Source: SYIM01 sp039800205
GTDB taxonomy: Bacteria; Pseudomonadota; Gammaproteobacteria; Burkholderiales; Burkholderiaceae_E
Direction of reading: 5' to 3'
Length of the DNA stretch: 60,651 nucleotides
NCBI GenBank assembly: GCA_039800205.1
Contig: JBDLRB010000032.1
Span: 1 to 60,651, forward strand
This document shows, in pieces, positions 7,662 to 14,525 of this stretch. Below the pieces are notes generated by a model. The model was not told the DNA's origin and searched no databases. It saw only the letters and a list, made by a program, of their open reading frames with translations. Position 1 is the stretch's first letter. Each line of letters begins with the position of its first letter. The position numbers and the translations under genes are program-made.

Positions 7662-9157
7662 GAAGGGTCCCGGTTCAGTCCCTCACCCTGGAGTCGATGC
7701 GATTCAACCCAGCATGCGTGGGTACCCACCGAGATTCGGTGGGGCAGCTGGATCGTCGCAATCGGACCTTCAGCAATATTGCGCGCGTCCAGGATCAGGC
7801 ATTCCGAGGCGTTCTGGTTCAGATCGACGACAAAGGTGAGGACGTATCCGTCGTCGTCACTTTGCGGGTTATGGCGCAGGGCAATCTGAGTTTCGCTGCC
7901 GTAGCGACCCGGACCGTATTCATAGCGGTGCGTGCGACCGGTTGTCAGATCGTAGCGCTTGATGCCTGAAAAGAGCCACTGGCCCTTTTCAAACAGCGTG
8001 TTGAAACTGTAGCGGTAGGGGCGACCGACCCAGGCATTGGCCACCATCGGAAATTCGGTGACTTCATCATCGAGAAATTGTTCTTGTGTCTGGCCGGTTT
8101 GCAGATCGAAGCGCCAACGATGCATCCGCGTTCGTGTGTTGTGCTTGTCAAGCATCGCGATCATGCGGTGATAGCCCTCTTTGGGCAGATGCGAAACGTT
8201 GGCGATGGGGTCGAGGGAAATGCACGCATCCATCACGACCTCGTGGCCGTCCTCGAAACAGTTTGCGATATGCAGGATGTAGCACGGCGTCGCTTCAAAC
8301 CAGCGAACGTCGGCGTTGGTCCCGTGTCGGGGCAGGACACCGAAGCGCGAGGGCAGATCTCGATAGAAGCGCAGCCGATGTTGTCCCAGGTCCAGCAGCG
8401 TCGGGTCAAAGAACATCGGGAGGTCGTGCAGGATCGAGTAATTGGGGGTGATGCCCAGATCATGGGGCCAGCGCGCGCCCGGCAGGTCGATGGGCTCGTA
8501 GTGAACGAGCCGGTTCGATGCGTCGACGATGCCGTAGTTCATGTAGGGCGGCGTTTCGCCGAAATTGAAGAACATCATTTCGCCGGTGTCTGGGTCGACC
8601 TTGAAATGCGAGCACACACCGCGGGGTTCCACCGCTGCGCTCCAGTTCGGCTCCACACCCAGTGTCTCGAGCGAGATCGGGTCGATGCGGTAGGGTTCAC
8701 TGCATTGCGACATCGTGGCCAGCAGTTTTCCTGCGTGTGCGATGACGTCGGTTCCTGCGTTGTCCTTCATTGCACCGATGGACCCCCACCCGCGGCGGGT
8801 CCGGCGCTTGGGTTCGATGAGCCCAGGCCAGAGTGAACGTCCGGCGGCCTGCTCGGCCAGAAAGCCGGTGGTTCGGATGAAACGGTTGCGATACGTGGCG
8901 TGTCCGTTTTCGAAGTGCATCGCGTGCAGCATGCCGTCACCGTCAAACGGGTGATAGCGCCCCATGGGCTCATGAACCTGATTGTGCGAGTTGCGCACGT
9001 AGACGCCGTGAAGGTCCTTCGGGAGTTCGCCCGACACCCTCAGGTCTCGTGTGGCGGCGGTGTATTCGCTGAAGACCGGTTGATAGGGGCCTCGCAGGAA
9101 CGGATTGTCGTTATCCGGACGGATCGTCGACCGAACCGTCGACTGGATGACTGACAC
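7658..9157 (-). CDS. Carotenoid/lignostilbene-type oxygenase, copy 2
   Basis: A complete 499-residue member of the carotenoid cleavage oxygenase family, first gene of the leftward operon. The four predicted iron ligands are H184 (CSHFKVD), H232 (WPHDLG), H296 (CYILH) and H480 (GTHACW); their spacing fits bacterial stilbene-cleaving enzymes. GTG 9157 is chosen over the upstream ATG 9226 because an AGGGGG sequence precedes it, the ATG version would run over the start of coq7, and the GTG start lines up exactly with residue 1 of copy 1. There is no signal peptide, so it is cytoplasmic. Pairing with a CoA ligase and carboxylate-binding proteins argues for an aromatic or apocarotenoid acid substrate, by inference. 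Confidence 0.95.
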   Translation of the reverse strand: MSVIQSTVRSTIRPDNDNPFLRGPYQPVFSEYTAATRDLRVSGELPKDLHGVYVRNSHNQVHEPMGRYHPFDGDGMLHAMHFENGHATYRNRFIRTTGFLAEQAAGRSLWPGLIEPKRRTRRGWGSIGAMKDNAGTDVIAHAGKLLATMSQCSEPYRIDPISLETLGVEPNWSAAVEPRGVCSHFKVDPDTGEMMFFNFGETPPYMNYGIVDASNRLVHYEPIDLPGARWPHDLGITPNYSILHDLPMFFDPTLLDLGQHRLRFYRDLPSRFGVLPRHGTNADVRWFEATPCYILHIANCFEDGHEVVMDACISLDPIANVSHLPKEGYHRMIAMLDKHNTRTRMHRWRFDLQTGQTQEQFLDDEVTEFPMVANAWVGRPYRYSFNTLFEKGQWLFSGIKRYDLTTGRTHRYEYGPGRYGSETQIALRHNPQSDDDGYVLTFVVDLNQNASECLILDARNIAEGPIATIQLPHRISVGTHACWVESHRLQGEGLNRDPS

Positions 9158-9171
9158 GGCACACGCCCCCT

Positions 9172-9201
9172 GTCTTGAATGCTTTTTTAATAAGACTGAC
9201 G
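9172..9201 (-). promoter_or_regulatory. Candidate operator upstream of oxygenase copy 2
   Basis: The oxygenase-coq7 divergent gap contains an inverted repeat GTCTT-N15-AAGAC (9172-9196). On the oxygenase coding strand the stretch from 9201 reads CGTCAGTCTTATTAAAAAAG, resembling CGTTAGTTCAATAAACAAAC before copy 1. Position and orientation relative to the two start codons are similar, so a shared regulator is plausible. No confident -35/-10 pair is visible. Confidence 0.4.
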
Positions 9202-9214
9202 AGGCAAGGTTATC

Positions 9215-9907
9215 ATGTTGGCTCAAAAATCATCAAGACTCCGTCTCGACATGCGGCGCTTTTCACCCACCGATGAGTTGTTGTCGGCCGTTTCGCGTGC
9301 GATGGCCACGCTCGCTGATGCGGTCCCCGCCTCCCGGCCGCTTCCGGTGCCGGCCCAGCCATCGACCGACACGAGTGCAGAGGTCCCTGAACTCGGTGCG
9401 GACGAGCGCCGTTTGTCCGGTGCGTTGATGCGGGTCAATCATGTGGGCGAGATCTGTGCGCAGGCGCTCTATGAGGGACAGGCAGCGACGACGCCGGACG
9501 CCCGCTTGCGGACGTTTTTCAAGGACGCCGCGCGCGAGGAGGCCGATCATCTGGCCTGGACCCGCGAGCGTCTGGATGAGCTCGGTTCGTCCCCTTCGGT
9601 GCTGAACCCGCTCTGGTATGCCGGGGCGCTTGCGCTGGGCATGCTTGCGGGTCGCGCGGGCGACAAGGTGAGTCTCGGATTCATGGCGGAGACCGAGCGC
9701 CAGGTCGAGCGGCATCTCCAGTCACATCTTGCGCGCTTGCCTGCGACGGATCAGCGTTCCAGGGCCATCGTCGATGCGATGAAAATGGACGAAGCCGGGC
9801 ATGCCCGCGAGGCGATGTCGCGCGGTGGTGTTCAACTGCCCTTTCCGGTCAGGTGGGCCATGAAGGCGAGCGCCCGGGTGATGACGACCGTGGCCCACCG
9901 AATCTGA
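9215..9907 (+). CDS. coq7: Demethoxyubiquinone hydroxylase Coq7
   Basis: A 230-residue di-iron ferritin-like membrane-associated monooxygenase that hydroxylates demethoxyubiquinol in ubiquinone synthesis. The diagnostic first helix is MRVNHVGEICAQALYEGQ, with a second iron-ligand segment in AAREEADHLAWTRERLDELG, and late ligands in ETERQVERHLQSHL and KMDEAGHAREA. The roughly 70-residue N-terminal extension is usual for the betaproteobacterial form. ATG 9215 is preceded by AAGG. It ends only 12 bases from the convergent OsmC-like gene. Presence of Coq7 rather than CoqF/UbiF fits a betaproteobacterium. Confidence 0.96.
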   Translation: MLAQKSSRLRLDMRRFSPTDELLSAVSRAMATLADAVPASRPLPVPAQPSTDTSAEVPELGADERRLSGALMRVNHVGEICAQALYEGQAATTPDARLRTFFKDAAREEADHLAWTRERLDELGSSPSVLNPLWYAGALALGMLAGRAGDKVSLGFMAETERQVERHLQSHLARLPATDQRSRAIVDAMKMDEAGHAREAMSRGGVQLPFPVRWAMKASARVMTTVAHRI

Positions 9908-9919
9908 AGCGCTGCGCCC

Positions 9920-10348
9920 TCAGTCTTCGATGATCTCGATGCCGGTCGTGATCTGAGCGGTGTGAGCCAGCATTGCAGACGCCGAGCAGTATTTGTCGTG
10001 CGATAGTTTGACCGCGCGTTCGACGATATTCGCCTTCAGGCCGCGTCCTCGCACGGTGAACTGGAAGTGGATCCGCGTGAACACCTTGGGATCCGTCGCT
10101 GCACGTTCGGCCTCCAGTCGGACCTCGCACCCTCGAACATCCTGCCCGCTCTTGCTCAGGATCACGACCACGTCGTAGGCCGTGCACCCGCCCGTGCCCA
10201 GGAGCACCATTTCCATCGGCCGCGGCGCCAGATCGCGACCGCCCCCTTCGGGTGCGCCATCCATGACAACCGCATGACCGCTGCCGGTTTCCGCGACAAA
10301 ACTCATCCCGCCCGGGCCCGTCCAACGAACGGTGGCCTGCATGCTCAT
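9920..10348 (-). CDS. OsmC-family peroxiredoxin-like protein
   Basis: A 142-residue OsmC/YhfA-type protein. The two family cysteines are Cys55 in LLGTGGCTAYD and Cys121 in HDKYCSASAML, the pair that reduces organic hydroperoxides in OsmC and Ohr. The length and the HDKYCSASAML block place it with the YhfA-like branch, whose physiological substrate is less clear than that of Ohr. ATG 10348 is preceded by GTGGAG on the minus strand, and a TAGAAT -10-like hexamer lies at 10381-10376 without a strong -35. It is monocistronic and convergent with coq7. Confidence 0.93.
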   Translation of the reverse strand: MSMQATVRWTGPGGMSFVAETGSGHAVVMDGAPEGGGRDLAPRPMEMVLLGTGGCTAYDVVVILSKSGQDVRGCEVRLEAERAATDPKVFTRIHFQFTVRGRGLKANIVERAVKLSHDKYCSASAMLAHTAQITTGIEIIED

Positions 10349-10577
10349 GCCTGATCTCCACAGTCTTGATTCCGCATTCTAATCGGGGGCCAGACCTTGC
10401 CTTGGGGCAGAAGAGTCAGACGGACTGTGCTCATCGCCTGGGCGAGCGCGTTTTGGTGCGACGCAATAATCCTTTCGGCTGACCGCCGGTCGACCGAGCT
10501 GTGCTTTGCCTCAAACTTCACCGGTCTACTGCAATTCGCGCGCCTCAGGCGTTTCGCGCAGCGATCAGTCAAAAAAA

Positions 10578-10626
10578 GTTGTTTGGAAACGGCCGTTTAG
10601 ACAGCGTGTTGCTTTTTTGAAACAAC
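10578..10626. repeat. Nested inverted repeat with 12-bp palindrome
   Basis: Outer arms GTTGTTT (10578-10584) and AAACAAC (10620-10626) are perfect reverse complements. Between them lies the perfect 12-base palindrome AAACGGCCGTTT (10587-10598). The element sits 46 bases upstream of the -35 of the small-RNA promoter. It could be an operator or a folded transcript; no family is recognised. Confidence 0.6.
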
Positions 10627-10671
10627 CCGCCGTCTGCAGGGCTCGGACTTTTGGAACCCGTGGGGTTTCTC

Positions 10672-10700
10672 TTGCGTTGCACAATGGCCGCGCCTATACT
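10672..10700 (+). promoter_or_regulatory. Strong sigma-70-type promoter of the predicted small RNA
   Basis: TTGCGT (10672-10677) and TATACT (10695-10700) are separated by exactly 17 bases. The expected transcription start is G10707, seven bases after the -10. This is the best-matching housekeeping promoter seen in the gap. Confidence 0.75.
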
Positions 10701-10706
10701 GCGCTT

Positions 10707-10767
10707 GTCTCCTCCACCCTCCTCAAAAAGGTGGATTCAGCCCGGTCCCACGGACCGGGCTTTTTTT
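10707..10767 (+). ncRNA. Predicted ~61-nt small RNA with anti-Shine-Dalgarno-like loop
   Basis: The predicted transcript starts GUCUCCUCCACC and ends at the T-tract of a perfect terminator. Its first hairpin pairs UCCACC (10713-10718) with GGUGGA (10730-10735) and leaves an 11-base loop, CUCCUCAAAAA, that is complementary to the purine-rich Shine-Dalgarno core. The second hairpin is the terminator. Small RNAs exposing CUCCUC/CCUCC loops are known, such as the CcsR family of alphaproteobacteria, and Rfam has a betaproteobacterial toxic small RNA family; I cannot run a covariance search, so membership is open. Promoter, length and terminator together make transcription likely; the role is inferred. 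Confidence 0.65.
10739..10767 (+). terminator. Intrinsic terminator of the predicted small RNA
   Basis: AGCCCGGTCC (10739-10748), loop CAC, GGACCGGGCT (10752-10761), followed by an unbroken T run to 10767. The ten-pair stem has no mismatch, making it the strongest terminator in the window. Confidence 0.92.
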
Positions 10768-10822
10768 CAGGTCGGTTCGCCGGTGTGGTTCGGCGCGGTG
10801 TGGCAGCGGCAGCTTACGCGAT

Positions 10823-10851
10823 TTGACTTTCTAATCCGACCCGGCTATTGT
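10823..10851 (+). promoter_or_regulatory. rplM-rpsI promoter
   Basis: TTGACT (10823-10828) and TATTGT (10846-10851) with a 17-base spacer. The inferred start near 10858 gives a leader of about 127 bases before rplM. In E. coli the rplM leader is the site of autoregulation by L13; whether this leader folds similarly is not shown. A weak ribosome-binding site (TGGGGTG) precedes ATG 10985. Confidence 0.7.
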
Positions 10852-10984
10852 TATCGGCTTTTCCGAATACGGGTAGTGATCCGGGCCGGAGCATCCGTCG
10901 TTTACGGAGGGCTCTGGTGCAAGAACCCGACCCGCTCAGTGCTGAACAGTCGTGACGGGCGGGCAAGCCATCTGGGGTGTTTGA

Positions 10985-11413
10985 ATGAAGACTTTTTCTG
11001 CCAAGGCGCATGAGGTTCAGCGCGATTGGTTCGTGGTTGATGCGTCAGACAAGGTGCTGGGCCGGCTCGCAGCGGCGATTGCACATCGCCTGCGGGGCAA
11101 GCACAAGCCCGAATTCACGCCTCACGTGGACACGGGTGACTACATCGTAGTGGTCAATGCCGCACAGATTCGGGTCACCGGCAACAAGGCCAGCGACAAG
11201 GCCTACTTCCGGCACAGCGGGTACCCCGGTGGGATCAGCGAGACCAACTTCTCGAAGATGCAGAGCCGTTTTCCCGGACGGGCGCTGGAGAAGGCCGTCA
11301 AGGGCATGTTGCCCAAGGGCCCGCTCGGTTATGCGATGCTCAAGAAAATGAAGGTGTACGCAGAGGGGACGCACCCCCACTCGGCACAGCAGCCCAAGGC
11401 ACTGGAGATCTGA
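10985..11413 (+). CDS. rplM: 50S ribosomal protein L13
   Basis: A 142-residue L13, the usual bacterial length, an early-assembly protein of the large subunit. The start MKTFSAKAHEVQRDWFVVDA, the core LGRLAAAIAHRLRGKHKPEF and the segment RVTGNKASDKAYFRHSGYPG are the conserved L13 blocks. It is followed after one base by rpsI, the standard two-gene operon. Transcription comes from the promoter at 10823-10851 and ends mainly at the terminator after rpsI. Confidence 0.99.
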   Translation: MKTFSAKAHEVQRDWFVVDASDKVLGRLAAAIAHRLRGKHKPEFTPHVDTGDYIVVVNAAQIRVTGNKASDKAYFRHSGYPGGISETNFSKMQSRFPGRALEKAVKGMLPKGPLGYAMLKKMKVYAEGTHPHSAQQPKALEI

Positions 11414-11414
11414 C

Positions 11415-11807
11415 ATGGTCGGTGATTACTATTACGGAACCGGTCGTCGCAAGACCTCGGTCGCGCGTGTGTTCATTCGGCGTGGCTCGGGCAAGATGAT
11501 CGTCAATGGTCGCACGCTGGATCAGTACTTTGCTCGCGAGACAGGGCGTATGGTGGTTCGCCAGCCGCTCGAACTGACGCAAAACCTCGACAGTTTCGAT
11601 GTCATGGTGAATGTGCATGGGGGAGGCGAAACGGGCCAGGCCGGCGCGGTCCGCCACGGAATCACCCGGGCGCTGATCGATTTTGACGCCTCACTCAAGC
11701 CCGCTCTGTCTGCAGCAGGACTCGTCACGCGGGATGCCCGAGAGGTCGAGCGCAAGAAAGTGGGTCTGCACAAGGCCCGTCGTCGCAAGCAGTTCTCCAA
11801 GCGTTGA
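11415..11807 (+). CDS. rpsI: 30S ribosomal protein S9
   Basis: A 130-residue S9 of the small subunit, whose C-terminal tail reaches the P-site tRNA. The start GDYYYGTGRRKTSVARVFIR and the C-terminal tail KARRRKQFSKR are diagnostic, and the final Ser-Lys-Arg is intact. The gene follows rplM by one base and is followed by an intrinsic terminator at 11839-11864. Confidence 0.99.
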   Translation: MVGDYYYGTGRRKTSVARVFIRRGSGKMIVNGRTLDQYFARETGRMVVRQPLELTQNLDSFDVMVNVHGGGETGQAGAVRHGITRALIDFDASLKPALSAAGLVTRDAREVERKKVGLHKARRRKQFSKR

Positions 11808-11838
11808 TTGTCGGGCGATATCGCCTGGCATTCCCGAC

Positions 11839-11864
11839 AAAACCGCCCTCCGAGGCGGTTTTTT
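11839..11864 (+). terminator. Intrinsic terminator after rpsI
   Basis: AAAACCGCC (11839-11847), loop CTCCGA, GGCGGTTTT (11854-11862) and a T run. It ends only 18 bases before the argC start, so argC depends on read-through or on a promoter inside rpsI. Confidence 0.9.
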
Positions 11865-11882
11865 CGTACGAGGCAATCAGAC

Positions 11883-12944
11883 ATGCTTAAAGTTGGAATC
11901 GTCGGTGGTACGGGCTACACCGGTGTTGAATTGCTGCGACTACTGGCGCAGCATCCCGGCGTCGAGCTCCATGCCATTACGTCGCGCAAGGAATCCGGCA
12001 TGCCCGTTGCGGAAATGTTTCCTTCGCTGCGAGGGCGGGTCGAACTGGCGTTCTCTGACCCCTCGACGGCACCCCTCGCGAGCTGTGACGTGGTGTTCTT
12101 TGCGACGCCTCATGGTGTTGCGATGGCTCAGGCGCGGGAACTGCTGGACGCGGGCGTCAAGGTGATCGATCTCGCCGCCGATTTCCGGCTTCGGGACCTG
12201 ATCGAGTTCGAGCGCTGGTACAAGATCCCTCACTCCTGCCCAGATCTGCTCGCCGAATCCGTCTATGGACTCCCCGAGGTCAATCGGGAGGCGATCCGAG
12301 CGGCCCGTCTCATCGGCCTGCCCGGCTGTTATCCGACATCCGTCCAACTCGGATTGCTCCCTCTGCTCGACGCGCAGGTGTGTACAGCGCTCGGCGGTGA
12401 CTTGATCGAGGCGGACAGCATCATTGCTGATTGCAAGTCGGGCGTATCCGGGGCAGGGCGAAAGGCTGAGGTGCACACACTGCTCGCCGAGGCGTCGGAC
12501 AATTTCAAGGCCTATGGCGTTTCCGGGCACCGACACTGGCCCGAGATCCGGCAGGGCCTGAGCGCCATCGCCGGAAAGCCGGTCTCGCTGGTGTTCACGC
12601 CCCACCTCGTGCCGATGATTCGGGGTATCCATTCGACGATCTATGCCCGGTTGACCCCTCGGGGCGAAGCGACCGATCTGCAGGCGCTGTACGAACAGCG
12701 TTTTGCCTCCGAGCCGTTCGTTGATGTGATGCCGGCGGGCTCGATGCCTGAGACCCGGTCGGTCCGGGCATCCAATGTCCTCCGGCTGGCTGTTCATCGG
12801 CCGCCGCAGAGCACCTTGGTCACGGTTCTCGCGGTCGAGGACAACCTCGTGAAAGGCGCGTCGGGACAGGCTGTGCAGGTGATGAATCTGATGTTTGGCC
12901 TCCCTGAGGATATGGGATTGACCCAGATCCCAATCCTGCCCTGA
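11883..12944 (+). CDS. argC: N-acetyl-gamma-glutamyl-phosphate reductase
   Basis: A 353-residue type 1 ArgC, which reduces N-acetylglutamyl phosphate to the semialdehyde with NADPH in arginine synthesis. The nucleotide fold opens with VGIVGGTGYTGVELLRLL and the catalytic cysteine is Cys149 in GLPGCYPTS. The frame is open from 11808, but ATG 11883, with GAGG nearby and the family-typical N-terminus, is the start. A terminator lies just upstream. Confidence 0.97.
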   Translation: MLKVGIVGGTGYTGVELLRLLAQHPGVELHAITSRKESGMPVAEMFPSLRGRVELAFSDPSTAPLASCDVVFFATPHGVAMAQARELLDAGVKVIDLAADFRLRDLIEFERWYKIPHSCPDLLAESVYGLPEVNREAIRAARLIGLPGCYPTSVQLGLLPLLDAQVCTALGGDLIEADSIIADCKSGVSGAGRKAEVHTLLAEASDNFKAYGVSGHRHWPEIRQGLSAIAGKPVSLVFTPHLVPMIRGIHSTIYARLTPRGEATDLQALYEQRFASEPFVDVMPAGSMPETRSVRASNVLRLAVHRPPQSTLVTVLAVEDNLVKGASGQAVQVMNLMFGLPEDMGLTQIPILP

Positions 12945-12953
12945 TGCTAGAAT
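12945..12953 (+). promoter_or_regulatory. Extended -10 element before erpA
   Basis: TG-C-TAGAAT at 12945-12953, directly after the argC stop, forms an extended -10 with no clear -35. It would give erpA its own short-leader transcript. Confidence 0.4.
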
Positions 12954-12978
12954 TTTGAGCTATCAAGGGAGATTCGAA

Positions 12979-13329
12979 ATGAATGCAGTTGCCGAAATGC
13001 CCGCGCCGTTGCTGTTTACCGATAGCGCGGCATCCAAGGTCAAGGATCTGATCGACGAGGAAGGAAATCCCTCGCTGAAGCTGCGCGTGTTCGTTCAAGG
13101 GGGCGGATGCTCAGGCTTTCAGTATGGATTCACGTTCGACGAAGAGGTCAACGAAGACGACACCGTGATGGAGAAAAACGGCGTCCAACTCCTGATCGAT
13201 GCCATGAGCTACCAGTATCTGGTGGGCGCCGAGATCGACTACAAGGATGATCTCGATGGCGCCCAGTTTGTGATCAAGAACCCGAACGCAAGCACGACCT
13301 GCGGTTGCGGGTCGTCATTCTCGGTCTGA
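12979..13329 (+). CDS. erpA: Iron-sulfur cluster insertion protein ErpA
   Basis: A 116-residue A-type carrier that delivers Fe-S clusters to target proteins. The three conserved cysteines are Cys44 (GGGCSGFQYGF) and Cys108/Cys110 (TTCGCGSSFSV). ATG 12979 follows a good AAGGGAG ribosome-binding site; an open frame from 12955 has no such signal. The stop overlaps the end of the convergent anmK by 15 bases. The position between argC and anmK is common in Burkholderiales. Confidence 0.97.
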   Translation: MNAVAEMPAPLLFTDSAASKVKDLIDEEGNPSLKLRVFVQGGGCSGFQYGFTFDEEVNEDDTVMEKNGVQLLIDAMSYQYLVGAEIDYKDDLDGAQFVIKNPNASTTCGCGSSFSV

Positions 13330-14493
13330 GCTTCTCCGTCCTGGCGCATGGTGTAAGGTCCCCAGGACGCGTTCACCCCGGGCACCCGTAACGGCCGGCA
13401 GATTGCCCGGCTGCAGTAACAGTCGCTGGGCGGCCAGCCAGGCAAAGGCGGCCGCCTCCACCGAGCGGGGATCCACTCCGAGATGGCTGGTACTCCGTAT
13501 CCGCCGATGAGGCATCTGGGCGGCAAGTCGGCGGATCAGCTCCTGATTCAGTCCGCCCCCTCCACACACATACACCTCATCGGCCTGCCAATCGCGGCAG
13601 GACCGTGCAATCGAGGATGCAGTCAGTTCGGTCAGGGTTGCCTGTACGTCCTCTGGACGCAGGTCTGTCCCCCGACGCACGAGGGCGCGATCCAGCCATT
13701 CGCCATTGAAAAGGTCTCGGCCCGTGCTCTTCGGGGGCGGGACCGAAAAGAAGTCTTCGTCGAGGAGCAGTTCAAGTAGTTGCCGGTCGACCCGACCCGT
13801 CCGAGCCCACTGGCCCTCGCGATCGAACTCCCCCTGTCCAGGGTGGTGTCGCGCGTACCAGTGATCGAGAAGTGTGTTGCCGGGACCTGTATCGTGTCCG
13901 AGAATGCGCCCCGTGCCCGAGGCGCCCTCCGTCCAGGCGGGGAGTAGCGTGACATTCGCGATCCCGCCGATGTTCAGGACCAGCCGCGCGCGCTCAGGGT
14001 CACCGAACAGCTTGGCGTGAAATGCCGGTACGAGCGGGGCGCCTTGACCACCCGCTGCAAGATCCGCCGACCTCAGATCCGAGACAACCGGAATATGCGT
14101 CAGTTCAGCGAGCCGAGCCGCATTGAGGAGTTGAATCGAGTAGCCCTGTTCGGGACGATGCCGCACCGTCTGGCCATGGGCGCCAATCGCAGCAATCTGC
14201 CGGGTGGAGAGCGAGGCCTCGGCGATGAGGGTCCGGGTGACCTGAGCATACATCTCGGCCAGCGCAAGGCCGGCACGCGCCGCGCGTTCGAGTTCGTCCG
14301 GACCGCTTCGCTGCAGGCCCTGCAGACCGTCTCGCAGGGTGTCCGGCATGGGCGCGCTGGCAAAACCGAGCGTGCGGAAATGACGGGCGCCATATTCAGC
14401 GAGCACGCCATCGACCCCGTCAACGCTGGTCCCTGACATCAGTCCGATGACGAGCATACGGGCGGCGTCAAGCGAGGTCTGAACAGACGGCAT
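13315..14493 (-). CDS. anmK: Anhydro-N-acetylmuramic acid kinase
   Basis: A 392-residue sugar kinase that converts 1,6-anhydro-MurNAc to MurNAc-6-phosphate in cell-wall recycling. The signature LVIGLMSGTSVDGVDGVLAE is near the N-terminus, with GAHGQTVRHRPEQG, LNIGGIANVTLLP and GHDTGPGNTLLDHW further on. Met12 (14460) is an alternative start. It lies 32 bases downstream of the M23 peptidase gene, so both peptidoglycan genes are probably co-transcribed leftward. Confidence 0.97.
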   Translation of the reverse strand: MPSVQTSLDAARMLVIGLMSGTSVDGVDGVLAEYGARHFRTLGFASAPMPDTLRDGLQGLQRSGPDELERAARAGLALAEMYAQVTRTLIAEASLSTRQIAAIGAHGQTVRHRPEQGYSIQLLNAARLAELTHIPVVSDLRSADLAAGGQGAPLVPAFHAKLFGDPERARLVLNIGGIANVTLLPAWTEGASGTGRILGHDTGPGNTLLDHWYARHHPGQGEFDREGQWARTGRVDRQLLELLLDEDFFSVPPPKSTGRDLFNGEWLDRALVRRGTDLRPEDVQATLTELTASSIARSCRDWQADEVYVCGGGGLNQELIRRLAAQMPHRRIRSTSHLGVDPRSVEAAAFAWLAAQRLLLQPGNLPAVTGARGERVLGTLHHAPGRRSSDRE

Positions 14494-14525
14494 CGTTCGA
14501 GGGGGCGACCGAGGACGGCCAGGCG

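Larger units (their letters stand above)
10349..10984. other. 636-base gap between osmC-like gene and rplM
   Basis: No convincing protein gene is present. From left to right it holds the OsmC-gene upstream region, a nested inverted repeat (10578-10626), a small hairpin AACCC-GTG-GGGTT (10655-10667), a strong promoter (10672-10700), a predicted small RNA ending in an intrinsic terminator (10707-10767), and the rplM promoter (10823-10851) with a leader of about 127 bases. I see nothing recognisable in 10400-10570. Confidence 0.8.
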
